Positions 1-11,633 are shown, counted from the first letter of the stretch. The stretch: DNA of 64,000 nucleotides from Luzula sylvatica (GCA_946800325.1 OX326958.1:7264001-7328000), one strand, 5' to 3'. The notes: a model not told the origin generated them from the sequence alone. Numbers and translations are program-made.

Positions 1-179
1 AACATAAAATGTATTATGTTTTTTTTTTGTTCAAATTAACTTTGGTATACATATTAGTTTTTTCATTTTTTTTTTCTTTGTAGTAAAAAAGTTTTAGAGT
101 AAAAAGCTAAATTTTTCATTTTTGGTAGAGTTATTTCATTTTTTATTTTTTTAATAAATTTTTTTTAGAGAGTAATAAG

Positions 180-410
180 GTAAATTAAATTGTGGCCAAA
201 GGGAATTGAACCTGGTTCATCCATGTGAGAGCCAAAGTTATTTACCATTGAACTAAGTCAAATATGTGTCAACAAATTGAATTTTACTTCTTTTAAACTA
301 AATACCACAATATTAATTACAAAAATTGTTGAGAGCCGAAATCGAACCATGGACCTAAGAATTAGATGCCATGGAACCGAACCAACTGCGCTACTAATTT
401 GTTTTGACAT
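180..410 (-). repeat. tRNA-like SINE relics
   Basis: Read on the minus strand, this stretch holds two tRNA-like modules. The first, about 400-320, has an A-box-like TAGCGCAGTTGG and a B-box-like GGTTCGATTTC. The second, about 280-185, has a B-box-like GGTTCAATTCCC and a weaker A box. No acceptor stem pairs well, so these are not convincing functional tRNA genes. Decayed tRNA-derived SINEs or tRNA pseudogenes fit better. I found no target-site duplication. Confidence 0.35.
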
Positions 411-927
411 TAAAAGATAATTAACATACTTATTTCTGACGGACACGTGTCAGTCACTTGTGAAAACTCTATATTCTTAATATATAGTATATAAAATATA
501 TAATAATATATAATATATAATAATAAGTACTTTATTGTGACGGATGAGTTGAAACCATAAACACTTAATTGCCATTAGGACCGTTTTTATCGAATTAATA
601 AGACATATGCTAACATAATTTAAGAAAATAATGAAGTATATACATGATCATATTTATTAGAATTATAACAATACTATGAGTGATGTATTTATAATTTTAT
701 ATGATATTGTTATAATTAAGAGTAATGGGTTTTTTTATTGAATACATTCAGAAATAGTTTTACTGTAATGAAAAATTAATTTAAATATCTGGAAGGTATT
801 TCGAGTATTATCTTAATTGCCTTCTTAAATTTACCTAATTAATTATTCTCTTCAAACTGGAATGCAATTTGCCAAATGTTGACACTGCCCTCTATAAATA
901 ACATTATAAAAATACAGGTTTAGACAT
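411..927. other. AT-rich intergenic DNA
   Basis: AT-rich sequence with short TATA runs near 480-530. I see no coding region, no RNA gene and no clear transposon end here. Confidence 0.5.
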
Positions 928-1139
928 GGGCCCGTTCGGCAAGTGATGGAATAGAGGAACAGAGGAATAGAGAATAGTAAATTAAACCATTTTATTCCAA
1001 CATTGTTCGTCAAAGCTAATGGAATAAAAATGTTGGATTAAAAAAAATGAATGGTAGTAATGACCAAAATGCCCTTTATCGTATAACTTAATTTTTCTCT
1101 AATTAAAATCAAATCAATCAAATAATAATGATAATAATA
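928..1139. mobile_element. possible MITE fragment
   Basis: The segment opens with GGGCCCGTTCGGC, the style of end seen in PIF/Harbinger and hAT MITEs, followed by GGAATAGAGGAA-type sequence and then an AATAAT microsatellite. It stops where the segmental duplication begins at about 1140. No matching right end was found, so this is a truncated or miscalled element. Confidence 0.3.
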
Positions 1140-1975
1140 ATAAGTGCTTCTGATTATCCACTTGTTACTCAAGACGGTACATTCACTTGATTTTGGTTTT
1201 TTTAGCGATGCTTCTTTGATTTGTGCTGCGATTTTGGTTGCAATGTTTCAATTTTGGTTTGCTCTGTAATGGAATTGTTTTGTGAATTGCATTGTTCTGA
1301 ATTTGCAAAATATAATTTGGAATAATGCTGATTACCTATATTCTTTTTTAATGTATAATTCAAAAAAGTGCTGTTGATTCATTAGTTTGAGTGAAGTTGA
1401 TTACTTACTTTATGATCCATAAAGCATAACCTTTGACTTTTTTATAATTTTGAAAAGGTTAACCTTGTAAATTGTTTTGAATCTAGCAAACTTAATCATT
1501 TACCATACCTAATTCGATGGCTTTATCTTTTCCCATTCTTTTTAGAAGTTATATTTTATCTTTTTTCATTTCAAGGCGTTTTGGTTTTCTATTAACTTCA
1601 AAGTTCAATATACCATTTTGTCAATGCAGATTTAATACACGTATTTTCATCTTTACCGAGGAGACTGAATTTCATCGACCATACCAGCGATATTGGTTGG
1701 AAAGAGTATATATTCTTCCTCTCTCCTAAAATTTCATCCAAATATTCTCAAAACATGAAATTAATTATTGTATCTTCATAAACAAACTAATGCTAGGTCA
1801 CAAAGAATCCAACCAATCATAGTGGATGCGGGTGTTTACTTAGCGGGCCGAAGCCAATATTTCCAAACCTCAGGAAAACGAGCCACTCCCGATTCCTTCA
1901 AATTCTTCACAGGTAATATTTCCCTATTTTTTTTACATCTTAATGATGTTAAAAAGAATATTTTTTTACATCTTA

Positions 1976-2116
1976 ATGACGGTGGTGGAGAGATCCGTGT
2001 TCACAGTGGGGGAAGTGAATGTGGTTAGACCGAGTCCACGGGCTGAAGGGTTTAAGAAGTTGATGGAGAGGGTTTTGGAGGAGTGGAACGAGGGGGGGAG
2101 TTCGTGCCTTCCATAG
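1976..2116 (+). pseudogene. unidentified exon-like frame, copy 1
   Basis: A 46-codon reading frame begins MTVVERSVFTVG and continues through VVRPSPRAEGFKKLMERV to a TAG. Its composition (charged, amphipathic, with the RPSPRAEGF segment) looks like the last exon of a real protein, unlike the AT-rich surroundings. A second coding-looking piece upstream, about 1823-1911, reads DAGVYLAGRSQYFQTSGKR and ends before GGTAAT, a plausible splice donor. Both recur at 25256-25396 and 25103-25191. I do not recognise the family. It may be a captured or decayed gene fragment carried along with the SINA-like pseudogene. Confidence 0.35.
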
Positions 2117-2704
2117 CAGATTTTTGTTTTGTTTCGAGGGTTTTTTTGTTTGCGTAATTTTTTGGGTTTTGATGGGTGGTGATGTGTTTTTTTTTGGAAT
2201 TTTAGAGGGGAAATAATGAGGGTGATCTACATATAAATAGTGTAATTAGTTGAGGGGTCAGATTGGAAAAAGTTGAAAGGAGAAGATTTGTAGGACATTA
2301 ATTTCTAGAACTTGTTTTTTTTTTTTACTTTAACTAGTTTCTCTAATTTCTTTTTTGAGAAAATCGTTTCTATGATTCAATTGATTTTATGCCAATTGGA
2401 CAATTTAAGTAGAACTAGCAATATCTTTATACTCTGGGTCCATGGTGAGCCAAGATTCCATATTTTCCGTTTTCTAAATAATGTGAGAGACGTGACCCAT
2501 ACTTTCAGTTAATAACTCCAATGTTGATCGTGCATACATCATAATATTACTTGCAGTTATTCTCATCTGGAATTAACAAAAGAGGTTAGTATATATATGA
2601 TATATCAATAACTTGCTTATTTTTTGTTAGGAATTTATTTTCCGAATTATAATTTTAGTTACGAAATCCTTAGATCCTTAGTATTGTAAGTGGTGAGAGT
2701 GAAA

Positions 2705-3620
2705 ATGTTTTGGAGGGCAAGAGAGAGAGAAAGAGAAGAAACTGAAAGCGATGAGATGGCGATGGTGAATCTTAAGCTTCTTGCTTGCTTTGCTCCATGT
2801 GCTTCAATCTCCTACACCCCCCTCTTTTCAAGGTTTCATTCGTTCTTCCATTTAATTACATAATCAATGTTATATAAATCATTTCATTTCTATCTATCTA
2901 TTTTAACCGAAATCTTTTCGTAACAACACGTAGTGACCACTAAGGGTCACGTGGTGTTCAAGTCATGCAATGACAGGCTGACGAACCGGTGCCACGTCTG
3001 CTTTCGCACAAACATCTTCTTTCGAAACATCCCTCTCGAAGAAATTCTACAAAGTGCTCGAGTTTTCTGCCCCAACAAAAAATTTGGTTGCAATGCTCTC
3101 ATCCCCTATGTCGAGAAACACGAACACCTGAAAACTTGCTCCTTCCCGTGCTCTTGCCCCGAAGAGTCATGCGAGTTCTCCAGCTCAGCAAGAGAGATGA
3201 AGGACCACCTCATCACTACGCATGCTTGTTCGGTTCATCATTTTCGTTATGGCACGAAATTTGAAGTTTCGTTATCGGACACGCCCAAGTACAAAATTGT
3301 GGCTGCAGATCAGGATGGTTGTATATTCATCCTCAAACCGAGAATGGATCAGATCCTCGGTTTGACTTTGTCTTTGTTCTGTATTAGGCCAACTGGTACT
3401 GGTACTGGCACAGATGAATCGGAGTTCTGGTACGATCTGACGGTGTATGAGGAGTCTATGGGTAGAAGGATAATTTTCTTCAGCGCGAGCATCTCGGGAT
3501 CAACATTGGGACGATGTGTCGAGGACATCAAGACTTTTGCATTGCGCGCTCTCTGGCTCTGAGAAACACTTGCTAAGCTCTGGAAATTTGATGCTCAGCA
3601 TTTGCATTAAGACAGTCTAT
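2705..3620 (+). pseudogene. SINA-like E3 ligase pseudogene A (clade 1)
   Basis: Homologous throughout to intact gene F. Exon 1 would be 2705-2832, the intron 2833-2933 and exon 2 from 2934. Several lesions are visible. Exon 1 is 128 nt against 120 in F, so its reading frame no longer joins exon 2. The Cys that opens the CxxGH part of the RING is lost (TTKGH in place of CIHGH), and the next zinc ligand is Phe (VVFKSC in place of MVCESC). A small insertion near 3545 shifts the frame and ends translation at 3562, about 25 codons early. The SIAH-type zinc finger (CPNKKFGCNALIPYVEKHEH) and most of the TRAF-like domain are still readable. It cannot make a normal RING ligase; a transcript is possible. 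Confidence 0.85.
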
Positions 3621-5384
3621 GATGAGAATGTGTGTGTGAGTGTATTGTTGTGTTCTTGTTAATGTGATCATTTGATTGAATGTTTGGAGTTAATTAACTA
3701 GTAATTTGTTATCTAATAATCCTGATGACATATTTATCTGATCCAATTATGTGTTTTTTGCTTAATTTACCTTAGATATAAATGCGTTAATGAACACTTT
3801 GAGAGAGGATAATACTGTACTGATTAGCATTATTCTCCCCCCTAATTAATTGAACACATAATTCCTTTTCAACTGCTAAGTTTTTTTTGTATTTTGTCAA
3901 TGAACACATTCAAATTATCTTTAAAAGGTTTTTTTAAAGTGGAGAGGCAGCCCCAAATATCTAAATGGCAAGTTATTAGAAATGACATTTATTTCAAATT
4001 TAGCATAGTTGATTTACATTCAAGAATATATTTTAATCTCCTGGCTTGTATATATCCATGTTTGATAAGATACAAGGAATCTACATTTATTTCAGATTTT
4101 ACGCGAATACTTCAAAAATCAAGCCGTATTGTATCGGATGCCGTATCGGAAACACATATAATGAATACAAACCATCAATACTCATATTACAAAACATCAA
4201 TACTAAACTCATATTATTTCTGACAAGTATGATTTTGATGATCGAGGCACTTCGAATCCAACCACATGTACTCCTTCCTGTTCAAAATAGAACCGAATAA
4301 AAGTATTTGAATAGATACAGTTGATATTTGAATAGAATCGAATAAAAATACGATGAAAAAGTTACAATCAGGACCAAATCGCAGTTTCGTTGTCGAAATT
4401 ACTTTCAATTTGGAATTTATTACACCCCTCTTATAATCTCGGTTTCCATGTAGCTCACTGGAATGCCTGAACCAAGCGTTGACATGAGGTAACTTGCATG
4501 AACGAAATATCTGTTACGTTACACAATTATATTACAAAATATAACATTTTGTAGAAAAATGGTATATCACGAGAGTATAAAGTACCTGGCAGAATTGATG
4601 AAACTGGTGAAAGACAGAAAATCTGACAAAAAATCGCAATTCATTTATGCTAAATTGCTCGATTCTAACATTCCAGTAAAAGAAAAATGAAAACAAAATT
4701 TTGAATAGATATTTGAATATAATTCTAATAGACAGGAATTCGGATAGTTTCAATTTGCAATGAAGAACCCAAATTTAAGCTAAAATGAAACAAAACAAAA
4801 AAAATCAAATTTAAAGAAAATTTAAAGAAAATACCGACCTGTATGTTGATCTCAATCTCAACTAAAAATCTAAACTCTCGTTGGCTTGAAAGGGATGAAC
4901 AGTGGCGAAGAGAGAAAGAGAGGGAGAAAGACGCTTGGCCCTAGCATCGCGTCGCCAGCCATCTCGTTGCCTCCTTCGCTTCGCCCAGCTGCTATCGTGT
5001 CGCCCAGCTGCTATCTCGTCACCCAGGGCCATCGTTCGGACAAGAATACCGATTGCCTCGTGGAGCTTCATGGATCGAAGAAGAAGATGCACGACGGGGT
5101 GTGGTTTGGTTATTTGGTATTTAGGGTTAGAAGAGGGTTTAGGGTTCATTAATGGGTATACAGATATAGGAATAGATATTGGATTAGGGGTTATGAAATG
5201 AAAAAGATATTTAGATTAGCATTAGGGATTAATGAAATGAGGGGTAAATTAGTCAATTGTATTATTATTTTTTGTTAAATTTAATAAAATTATTAAGCAA
5301 AAATAAATTAGACATTAATTATATTTAGTAGGGATAAATATGATATTATGAACTTAAGAGATAAATATGTAATTTATGAGTAAA
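3621..5384. other. intergenic, with a GC-richer patch
   Basis: Mostly AT-rich. The first 520 bases belong to the segmental duplication. A GC-richer patch at about 4886-5150 contains a short direct repeat of GTCGCCCAGCTGCTATC and open frames on both strands, but none resembles a known protein. It could be an old gene fragment or 5' region. Confidence 0.4.
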
Positions 5385-6365
5385 TAAACATTAAAATAAT
5401 ACTCCATCTTTCTTCCACGTACAAAAACCTGTGCATGAGTCATGACCTAATTTGTGTTTAATAAAAGAGTATTTTTTGTAATTATTTGTTAATACAAGAA
5501 GAAAGACAAGCACAAAAACAATATTCATTTAATTAATTGCAATTTTTTATGATGTATATTTTTTCATTTTTAGTTAATAATTAATATTTCTTTAATTAGG
5601 ATGTTTTTCATCTAATTTTTTTCCCTGTATTGTTGTATTTTTTTTTGTAATGTTGTATTTTTGGTTAATAAATAATATCTTTTTCTGGCTCGAGTTTTTC
5701 TGGCTCGAGTTTGAATTACATAACGTTAACAGTTTTTTTTTTTTGACAACTGAAATTATATATATTCATGTTATATCAAATACAAATATATTAACAACGC
5801 AAATTATTTTACAAGATTTAAATTACGTAATTCCAACGGTAACAGTTTTTTTTTAACATTAACAAAATCAAATTTTAAACATTAAATAAATCTTTTTTCT
5901 TTTTGCCAGGATAAAATAAAAATTCATATTTTATTTATCAAAATATATAAGTAAATCTTACAAAATTTAATTATTTTATTTTCTAAGATTATTATATCGC
6001 ATTTTAATATTTTAACATTAACATATTAAAAGAAAATGAAAAATAAAATGTTATTTGGTCGATTCGGATTTAATCGAGTCTTAAATGAATAAAACATAAC
6101 CAAAGCAAATAAACGGAATAATGTCATTTTTTCAACCGAACTGATCCAATTAAATCAAAAAATCGAACCGATTAAATCGAATTCGATCGACTAGCTAATT
6201 TGGTCCGGTCCCAAATTAAACCGAACCATTTGAACATCCTCAACAAGTTATTTTGATCACATAATTATAACTTTAATGCTGGACTAATTATAAGATTATA
6301 TATATTAATTGATATTTACCAAATATCAAATAAGATTAACTATATTTAGCTTATTAATATTATAT
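5385..6365. repeat. dispersed duplicated block S, copy 1
   Basis: Sequence from the ATTAAAATAATACTCCATC region through AACGTTAACAG, TTTTATTTGGTCGATTCGG and CTCAACAAGTTATTTTGATC recurs at about 31135-32550 and 41150-42390 with scattered substitutions and indels. It is AT-rich and non-coding and forms the downstream flank of loci B and C. Copy 2 at 31 kb has a CACTA-like end where the other copies have TTTGGTCCGGTCC-type sequence. Confidence 0.8.
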
Positions 6366-6504
6366 ATATGTATGCAAAATAATATTAACCATATATTATA
6401 TATTATATATGTATGCAAAATAAATATCAACCATATAGTATATATGTATGCAGAATAGGTATTTATATAACATAACCTCAATAATATTATTTCATAAATT
6501 TAAA

Positions 6505-6960
6505 TAGGGGTGTTTATTCGGTCGGTTCGGTTCAAACCGAACCGAATAATGTCAAACCGATTTGAACCGAACCGAACTAAATTCAAACCGAACCGAACTG
6601 TTTTAACTTTCGAACCGATTAAAACCGAACCGAATAAGAAACATTATAATTTTAAAATAAAAATAAATTTATCCAAAAATTATATTTTATTTATCCAAAA
6701 ATATAAACACACGTTATAAAATATAATTATATTATTTTATAGAATTATTATATCAATTTTTATGATTTAACATTAACATATTAAAAAAATTATGAAAAAT
6801 GTGATGTTATTTGATCGGTTCAGTTTAACTGGTTTTCCGAACATCTAAACCGATCCGAACCGAATAAACCGGACAATATCATTTTTTGAACCGACCGATT
6901 CAAATAAACCGAAAAACAGAACCGATTAAACCGAATTCGACCGTTAAACAATGTAATTCC
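6505..6960. repeat. GGTTCGG/CCGAACC-rich dispersed repeat
   Basis: Two clusters of alternating GGTTCGG and AACCGAACCGAATAA motifs (6505-6640 and 6815-6955) flank an AT-rich core. Related clusters occur at 6060-6235, 32130-32240, 32415-32550, 38385-38540, 41800-41900 and 42080-42250. The left edge AGGGGTGTTTATTCGG looks like a transposon end. This is probably a low-complexity non-autonomous element family; the class is unclear. Confidence 0.45.
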
Positions 6961-7222
6961 TAATTCCAAACGGTAACTATTTTACAAAAATTTAATTATG
7001 TAATTCCAACGGTAACAAAAAAATTTGTAACGTTAAACAAATCTAAGAAATCTACTTAACGGTAACATAATATTAATGTTATATGAAATAAACATGGTCC
7101 ATGCGCATGATAGGTCTAAGAACGAATGTCATAGACACAAAGTGCATATTATAGTCTAAACACCTAAACACCGAGTCTAAGGAAACAATGAATATTCCAT
7201 CACCACCAGACTATATATCTAA

Positions 7223-8326
7223 TTAAGGGAGGCTCCCTCTCCTTTCTTCTCTCCCCCAAATTCGTTGTCTCGTCTTTCTCCTTTTTCTCCTTCTCTGAGT
7301 TCTCTCTCCCAAATTCATTAGTACTACCACTATCACCCACACGGACACCAAATTCATTGTCTCGTCTTTCTCCTTTTTCTCCTTCTCTGAGTTCTCTCTC
7401 CCAAATTCATTAGTACTACCACTATCACCCACACGGACACCAAATTCATCACACTCGAGAGCCACACGATATGAATACTCTGGTCCAGGCTGGCCAGGCG
7501 GTCCAACACGGACCACAGACAGAGCTCTATCACCTTGACCAACCCGACTCATCAAAAGTACAAACATTTGAATTTGATCACTTTCATTATCAACAAGTAC
7601 TTTAAAAGGAGTCATATACGAAATGGTAAGGCGAAACACAATGCCATAACGGAAAACACTAACGTCCCCTTCGTGCTCACTTCTTCAATGTTCGAGTAAC
7701 TTAATGGAAGAGCCAGCGAATTTGCATGATCTTGTGTCTGGGCAGACGCAGCGGACGAACGGGCAGTTGCTCTTGTGATCGTCTTTTTGGTAGTAAGGGA
7801 TTCTGGCAGGACAGCCGCGGTTAGGGCAGCAGATTCTAGAAGCTTCTAGAACCATCTCGACGGCCATGTTGCGAAAGTTCTCTACAGGACCAGTGCAGAT
7901 ATGGCAATTGTTTGAGAGTTTCATGAAGCAACTCGGGCAGTATACGTGTCCAAGAGTGCACTGAAAAAGGAAAAATATGAGATCTTGAAACAATGGAAGC
8001 AATGATAAGGATGAAAAATCAAAATGGATCTAGTACTACACGGGTAAATTAAATCCTCAATTAAAATGAAAATTAGATAAGAATAGCATAATTGAAACCT
8101 GGAAAACAGGGGGACGAAGAGGATGGAAGCAATTGGAGCAGTCAAGCACTTGATGATCGTCGATTTCGATTTCGAACTGATCATGCAATATCATCTCCCT
8201 CCTCTCTACCGCTCGTGCTTCGTCGATTCTGTCCAATGGTTCTCTTCTAGCCCTAGGGGTAGCCAAAGCAATTCTTGGTACCGAAGCCGACTGTCTGGTA
8301 CCAGCCCTGTGCCTAATCCTCGCCAT
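7223..8326 (-). pseudogene. truncated SINA-like E3 ligase B (clade 2)
   Basis: Exon 1 is 8326-8099 (76 codons, starting MARIRHRAG), the intron 8098-7961 (GT-AG) and exon 2 begins at 7960 with CTLGHVYCPSC. The RING is complete (CSNC, CTLGH, YCPSC, CHIC). The SIAH-type zinc finger is present as far as GSSIKLLEH, where a TGA replaces the TGG of gene D at 7687-7685. The predicted product is 167 aa, RING plus zinc finger, without the TRAF-like substrate-binding domain. That domain is still partly readable downstream (ISYMTPFKVLVDNESDQIQMF), so the stop is secondary. The far 3' end is replaced by a 92-bp tandem duplication and unrelated sequence. Locus C at 43 kb shares the same stop codon. A short RING-only protein or a plain pseudogene are both possible. 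Confidence 0.85.
7258..7441. repeat. 92-bp tandem duplication in locus B
   Basis: Two adjacent 92-bp units start AAATTCGTTGTCTCG (7258) and AAATTCATTGTCTCG (7350), and the start motif recurs at 7442. The period is not a multiple of three, so it also shifts the frame. Locus C has only one such unit, so the duplication arose after B and C separated. Confidence 0.85.
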
Positions 8327-9038
8327 TTTCGCCACTAACTCTACTCGTTTAGTCCATTTGCTCTACTTAACCGCCAAGTTATAACCGCTTTATGGATAAA
8401 CAATGGACTTCATATTAACTGTATCTCCGAAAATAAGATATGGGCCTGAAACATGGCGCCATTTTCTGCACAAAAATAAAAAAATTATATATAAACAATG
8501 AATATGTAATTTTGCTTCTTAATTGTTTGTGTTATTATGTCATATTCTGCACCAAAATTTAGTTGTAACTTGTAATATTGGATAAAATATATTTATTATA
8601 TATTATATTTTTATTAGTTGTAATTTATATATTTTATTTTTACATAAAATATATCAAAATTCTGTTATTATATAAATAACTTCTAAATGCTTATAACATT
8701 TATTCCAATTTAAAATTTATATTTTTACAATACATTATGTTTATATATGTATGACTTATTTATTCCAAAAATAAAATTTATATTTTTGTTTTTCAAGTAT
8801 AATTATTGATGTGTTATAACAATCCGACAATTATCCTATATCTTTTGGAATAAAATATTCGGATATGCCAGTTAAAATATTCGATATGTATCCGACATGT
8901 ATCCGATAAGATATGATTAGACTTTTATTTGTTGTCGAAACTTCAAAAATAAAAATAAAAGGAGATAAAAAAATGAATAATGCAATTGCAATTACTTTAA
9001 GAATATGTAATTTTTGTTATCCAACTTCTATATCTAAA
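8327..9038. other. 5' flank of locus B, AT-rich
   Basis: Upstream region of locus B, nearly identical to 43777-44530 upstream of C. It includes the conserved proximal motif that reads, on the minus strand, CGGTTATAACTTGGCGG, and a GATACG-type repeat near 8840-8915. No other gene is visible. Confidence 0.6.
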
Positions 9039-9067
9039 CTAGCTTTATCCCCGCGCAATTGCGCGGG
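9039..9067 (-). mobile_element. Helitron-like 3' terminus
   Basis: On the minus strand a perfect 18-bp palindrome, CCCGCGCAATTGCGCGGG (9050-9067), lies 7 nt before a terminal CTAG (9039-9042), which is followed by T. A GC-rich hairpin close to a CTRR end inserted between A and T is the hallmark of plant Helitrons. Sequence from about 9036 to 10155 is missing from the paralogous region next to locus C, but the junction there is not a clean empty site, so the 5' end of the element is not defined. Confidence 0.45.
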
Positions 9068-9776
9068 ACAACATATCTATTTTTTTACATGTTTTTTACA
9101 TAATTATTTGAATAGAATTAATTTGTGTGCGAATTAACGCGCGTGCGTTTGAACTCAATTAATCTAATCATGACATATTTGCAAATATCATGATGTCAAT
9201 ATATGCATAAGATTCATGAAATTGGTCTATCACATATATTATTTTCTGATATAAGTACAAATAGCATTTGTTCAGGTGCTTTTAAAATCGATTAATATAA
9301 TCAGGACATATTCGCAAATATATTTGATGTCAATAGATGCATTATAGTTACGGTTCATTAAAGGATCACAATGTGTCATATGTATACAACGGGCAAATGA
9401 CAAAAAAAACTCGCACAAATTTGAGGTTACAAAATTTCATATATACCCGTGCAAAATGAGCAAATACAAAAAAAATTGAAAAACAAAAAAATGACCAAAA
9501 TGTAAAAAAGAAAAAAATTGAGTAAAAAGGAAAATTACAAAAAAAAATTTGAACTTACAAAATTGCATACATAACCCGGCCTAATGAGCAAATTAAAAAA
9601 AATTGGAAAATAAGAAAAAATTATCAAAATGTAAAAAAGGACCAAAATATAAAATAAAAAAATGATCAAAATGTAAAAAATGACCAAAATGTAAATAAGC
9701 AAAAAAAAGACTAAAATATAAATTAGGTGACGTGACCTCATGTATGATCAAGAATTTTGTTTACTTTATACATATT
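9068..9776. other. AT-rich intergenic, A/T-run repeats
   Basis: Probable interior of the element ending at 9039. It holds repeated phrases such as ATGACCAAAATGTAAAAAA (9490-9710) and no coding sequence that I recognise. Confidence 0.4.
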
Positions 9777-9984
9777 TTTTTTTGAGTAAATTCGGAGAGG
9801 GCTCAAAGTCCCCCTTCCAAACACAATCTCCTTTTTTTTTTTTTTTTACAAACCCGTAGGCCACACACTCTATTCACTCATTTAAGATTTAATCTATAAT
9901 CCAGTGTCCCCGCCGGGAATCGAACCCCACACCTCTCGCTCCCTAGCCAAGAGGTGTGACCAACTAGACTAACTCTAGTTGGTG
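9777..9984 (-). mobile_element. tRNA-derived SINE with 13-bp target duplication
   Basis: On the minus strand the element starts CACCAACTAGAG, has a pol III A box TTAGTCTAGTTGG and a B box GGTTCGATTCCC about 50 nt later, then an A-rich stretch, a short unique tail and a terminal A run. The 13-bp sequence CTTTATACATATT lies immediately on both sides (9764-9776 and 9985-9997), a clear target-site duplication. The element is about 208 bp. The internal A18 run followed by further sequence suggests a composite tail. Confidence 0.85.
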
Positions 9985-9997
9985 CTTTATACATATT

Positions 9998-11091
9998 ATT
10001 AATTAAAATTTAATAACATTAATTAAAATTTATACATATAGGTGGAGCAAGGAGGAGGTTCCAATTTTCATTAAATACAATTTATACATATAGGTGACGT
10101 GGAGCAAGGAGGAGGTCCCAATTTTGTTTGATTTATACATAACATTAATAATAATAATTAGATAGGGGCAAAAATAACCCAGAACTTTTTGTAAAAAAAA
10201 ATCCTCACTTTTTGGATACTCTAAAAATAATCCTCCAAATAAGATTTCATTTTTAATTATCCCTATAGAAATAACGTAAACATTTTTTGGAGTTGAACTT
10301 TTTTTGGATCAAAATATCTCTTTATTTTCCATATTAATTTTATTAAAAGTTTTTTAATTATTTAATTATTTTAAAAATCTCCATAAATATTTTTTTAACA
10401 TATTCTAATTTAAAAAAAGCTATATGTCATATGCATAATTTTAATCTTTCATTTATTATATATTTTTTCATACAAAACTATCATTAAATAAGAAAAAACA
10501 AACAATGATATGAAAAAGTTTCTGAAAATATCTTGACAAGCATATTATTTTAGAATTTAGTTTTTTTTCTAAATATTTGTAACTAAAATTAGTTGCTATA
10601 TTTTTTTGCCTGGGTATCGTCGCTAGTCTTAATTTTAACAGTTATTTTAATTTCGACATCTAGTTTGATTTCAGAAGCTAGTTTTATTAACAATTAATGA
10701 ACATTAAAACTAAAGGTTAAAATAATATTATTCTATGGGGATATTTTCATAAATATTTCTTTATATCATTGTTTATTTTTATTAGTTAATTCTAGTTTTG
10801 TATGACAATATATATAACTAATCAAATATTAAAATTATGTATATGAAACTAAATAGATATATAATTTCTTTTCAAAATTAAAGATGAAACTTTTCAAGGT
10901 AAAATAAACAAGCGAGGGCATTTACTATGCCTCCACAACTTATGTTTCTCATGCTATATACATATTCCGAGAAATGTTAATGGAGATAATTAACAACCCA
11001 ATTAACATAGCAAAAACGAATTAAATATTAATTTCAACATATCGATAAAAGTTATGCTAATTAATTAATAATCAGTTTTTAATATATATTA
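9998..11091. repeat. AT-rich repeat-derived region
   Basis: Begins with two copies of GGTGGAGCAAGGAGGAGGT-type sequence (10041 and 10095). From 10155 a segment starting TAGATAGGGGCAAAAATAACCC recurs at 44535-44980, and in inverted form near 29560-29700, so it is probably an unclassified transposon family. No coding region is visible. Confidence 0.45.
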
Positions 11092-11633
11092 AGGGCTAGG
11101 TTCAATGGCCAACACTCTTGTTTGGCCAACTTGGCCAACAACGTTTATTTCTCAAATTATATAAACGAAAATTAAATTTTAACCGTATAGATGTAATATA
11201 TATCATTTAGATATGTTGTAGAACAAATTTTGTTTCGTTTGTATTTTTTTATCTCACAAAATCGATAAGCTATTTTCACAACCGTCTATTTCGGTATTTT
11301 TTTGGATTTCGATGAAAAAAAAGTCGAAACATTGTAAAAATTAATCTAAAGTCTATCAATATAATTTAAATTAAATCCAATGAAAAAAATTTGAATTTTA
11401 AAATTGATTTCATGATGAATCATGTCGTAAATATTGTCATCCGTCAATATCTTTACGTATCGTGATGGAGATGATAAAACTATTTATTTTTCATGAAATT
11501 AAATCTATAACATTCTCAAGTGATGTATATCACATCTAAGCGGTTGGATTTTTATTTTCATGTATATATTGTGAGAAATAAACGTTGTTGGCCGAGTTGG
11601 CCAAACAAGAGTGTTGGTCATTGAACCTAGCCC
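11092..11633. mobile_element. 542-bp foldback MITE
   Basis: The ends are long inverted repeats: the left begins AGGGCTAGGTTCAATGGCC, and the right, reverse-complemented, TGGGCTAGGTTCAATGACC. Homology between the two arms continues for more than 100 bp, including TTGTTTGGCCAACT. Both sides are flanked by ATATATTA, giving a 7-8 bp target duplication within an AT-rich site. No coding capacity. The duplication size suggests a hAT-type element. The paralogous region near locus C lacks it. Confidence 0.8.

Larger units (their letters stand above)
1140..4142 (+). repeat. segmental duplication, copy 1
   Basis: This 3.0-kb block is almost identical to 24420-27790. For the first kilobase the offset is exactly 23280 bases, and differences are rare single substitutions. 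Both copies begin at TAAGTGCTTCTGATTATCC. They part company near 4142 and 27790, inside a GTATCGGAT-rich stretch. The block contains an unidentified short reading frame (1976-2116) and SINA-like pseudogene A. Copy 2 has an additional 393-bp MITE and a few small indels. The high identity implies recent duplication or gene conversion. Confidence 0.93.

Noticed and set aside
180..410. Functional tRNA genes on the minus strand
   Set aside because: A and B box motifs are present, but the acceptor and anticodon stems do not pair.
258..446. 62-codon minus-strand open frame
   Set aside because: Overlaps tRNA-like repeat sequence and shows no protein similarity.
1517..1729. 70-codon open frame, identical at 24797-25009
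   Set aside because: Identity comes from the duplication; the peptide has hydrophobic low-complexity composition and no splice or family support as a whole.
2933..3562. Intact 209-codon SINA-like gene at locus A starting at a GTG
   Set aside because: The GTG lies on the splice acceptor; comparison with gene F shows this is exon 2 with lost RING ligands and a frameshifted end.
7354..7542. Alternative minus-strand frame continuing past the B stop codon
   Set aside because: Arises from the 92-bp duplication shifting the frame; no start-codon context or domain.
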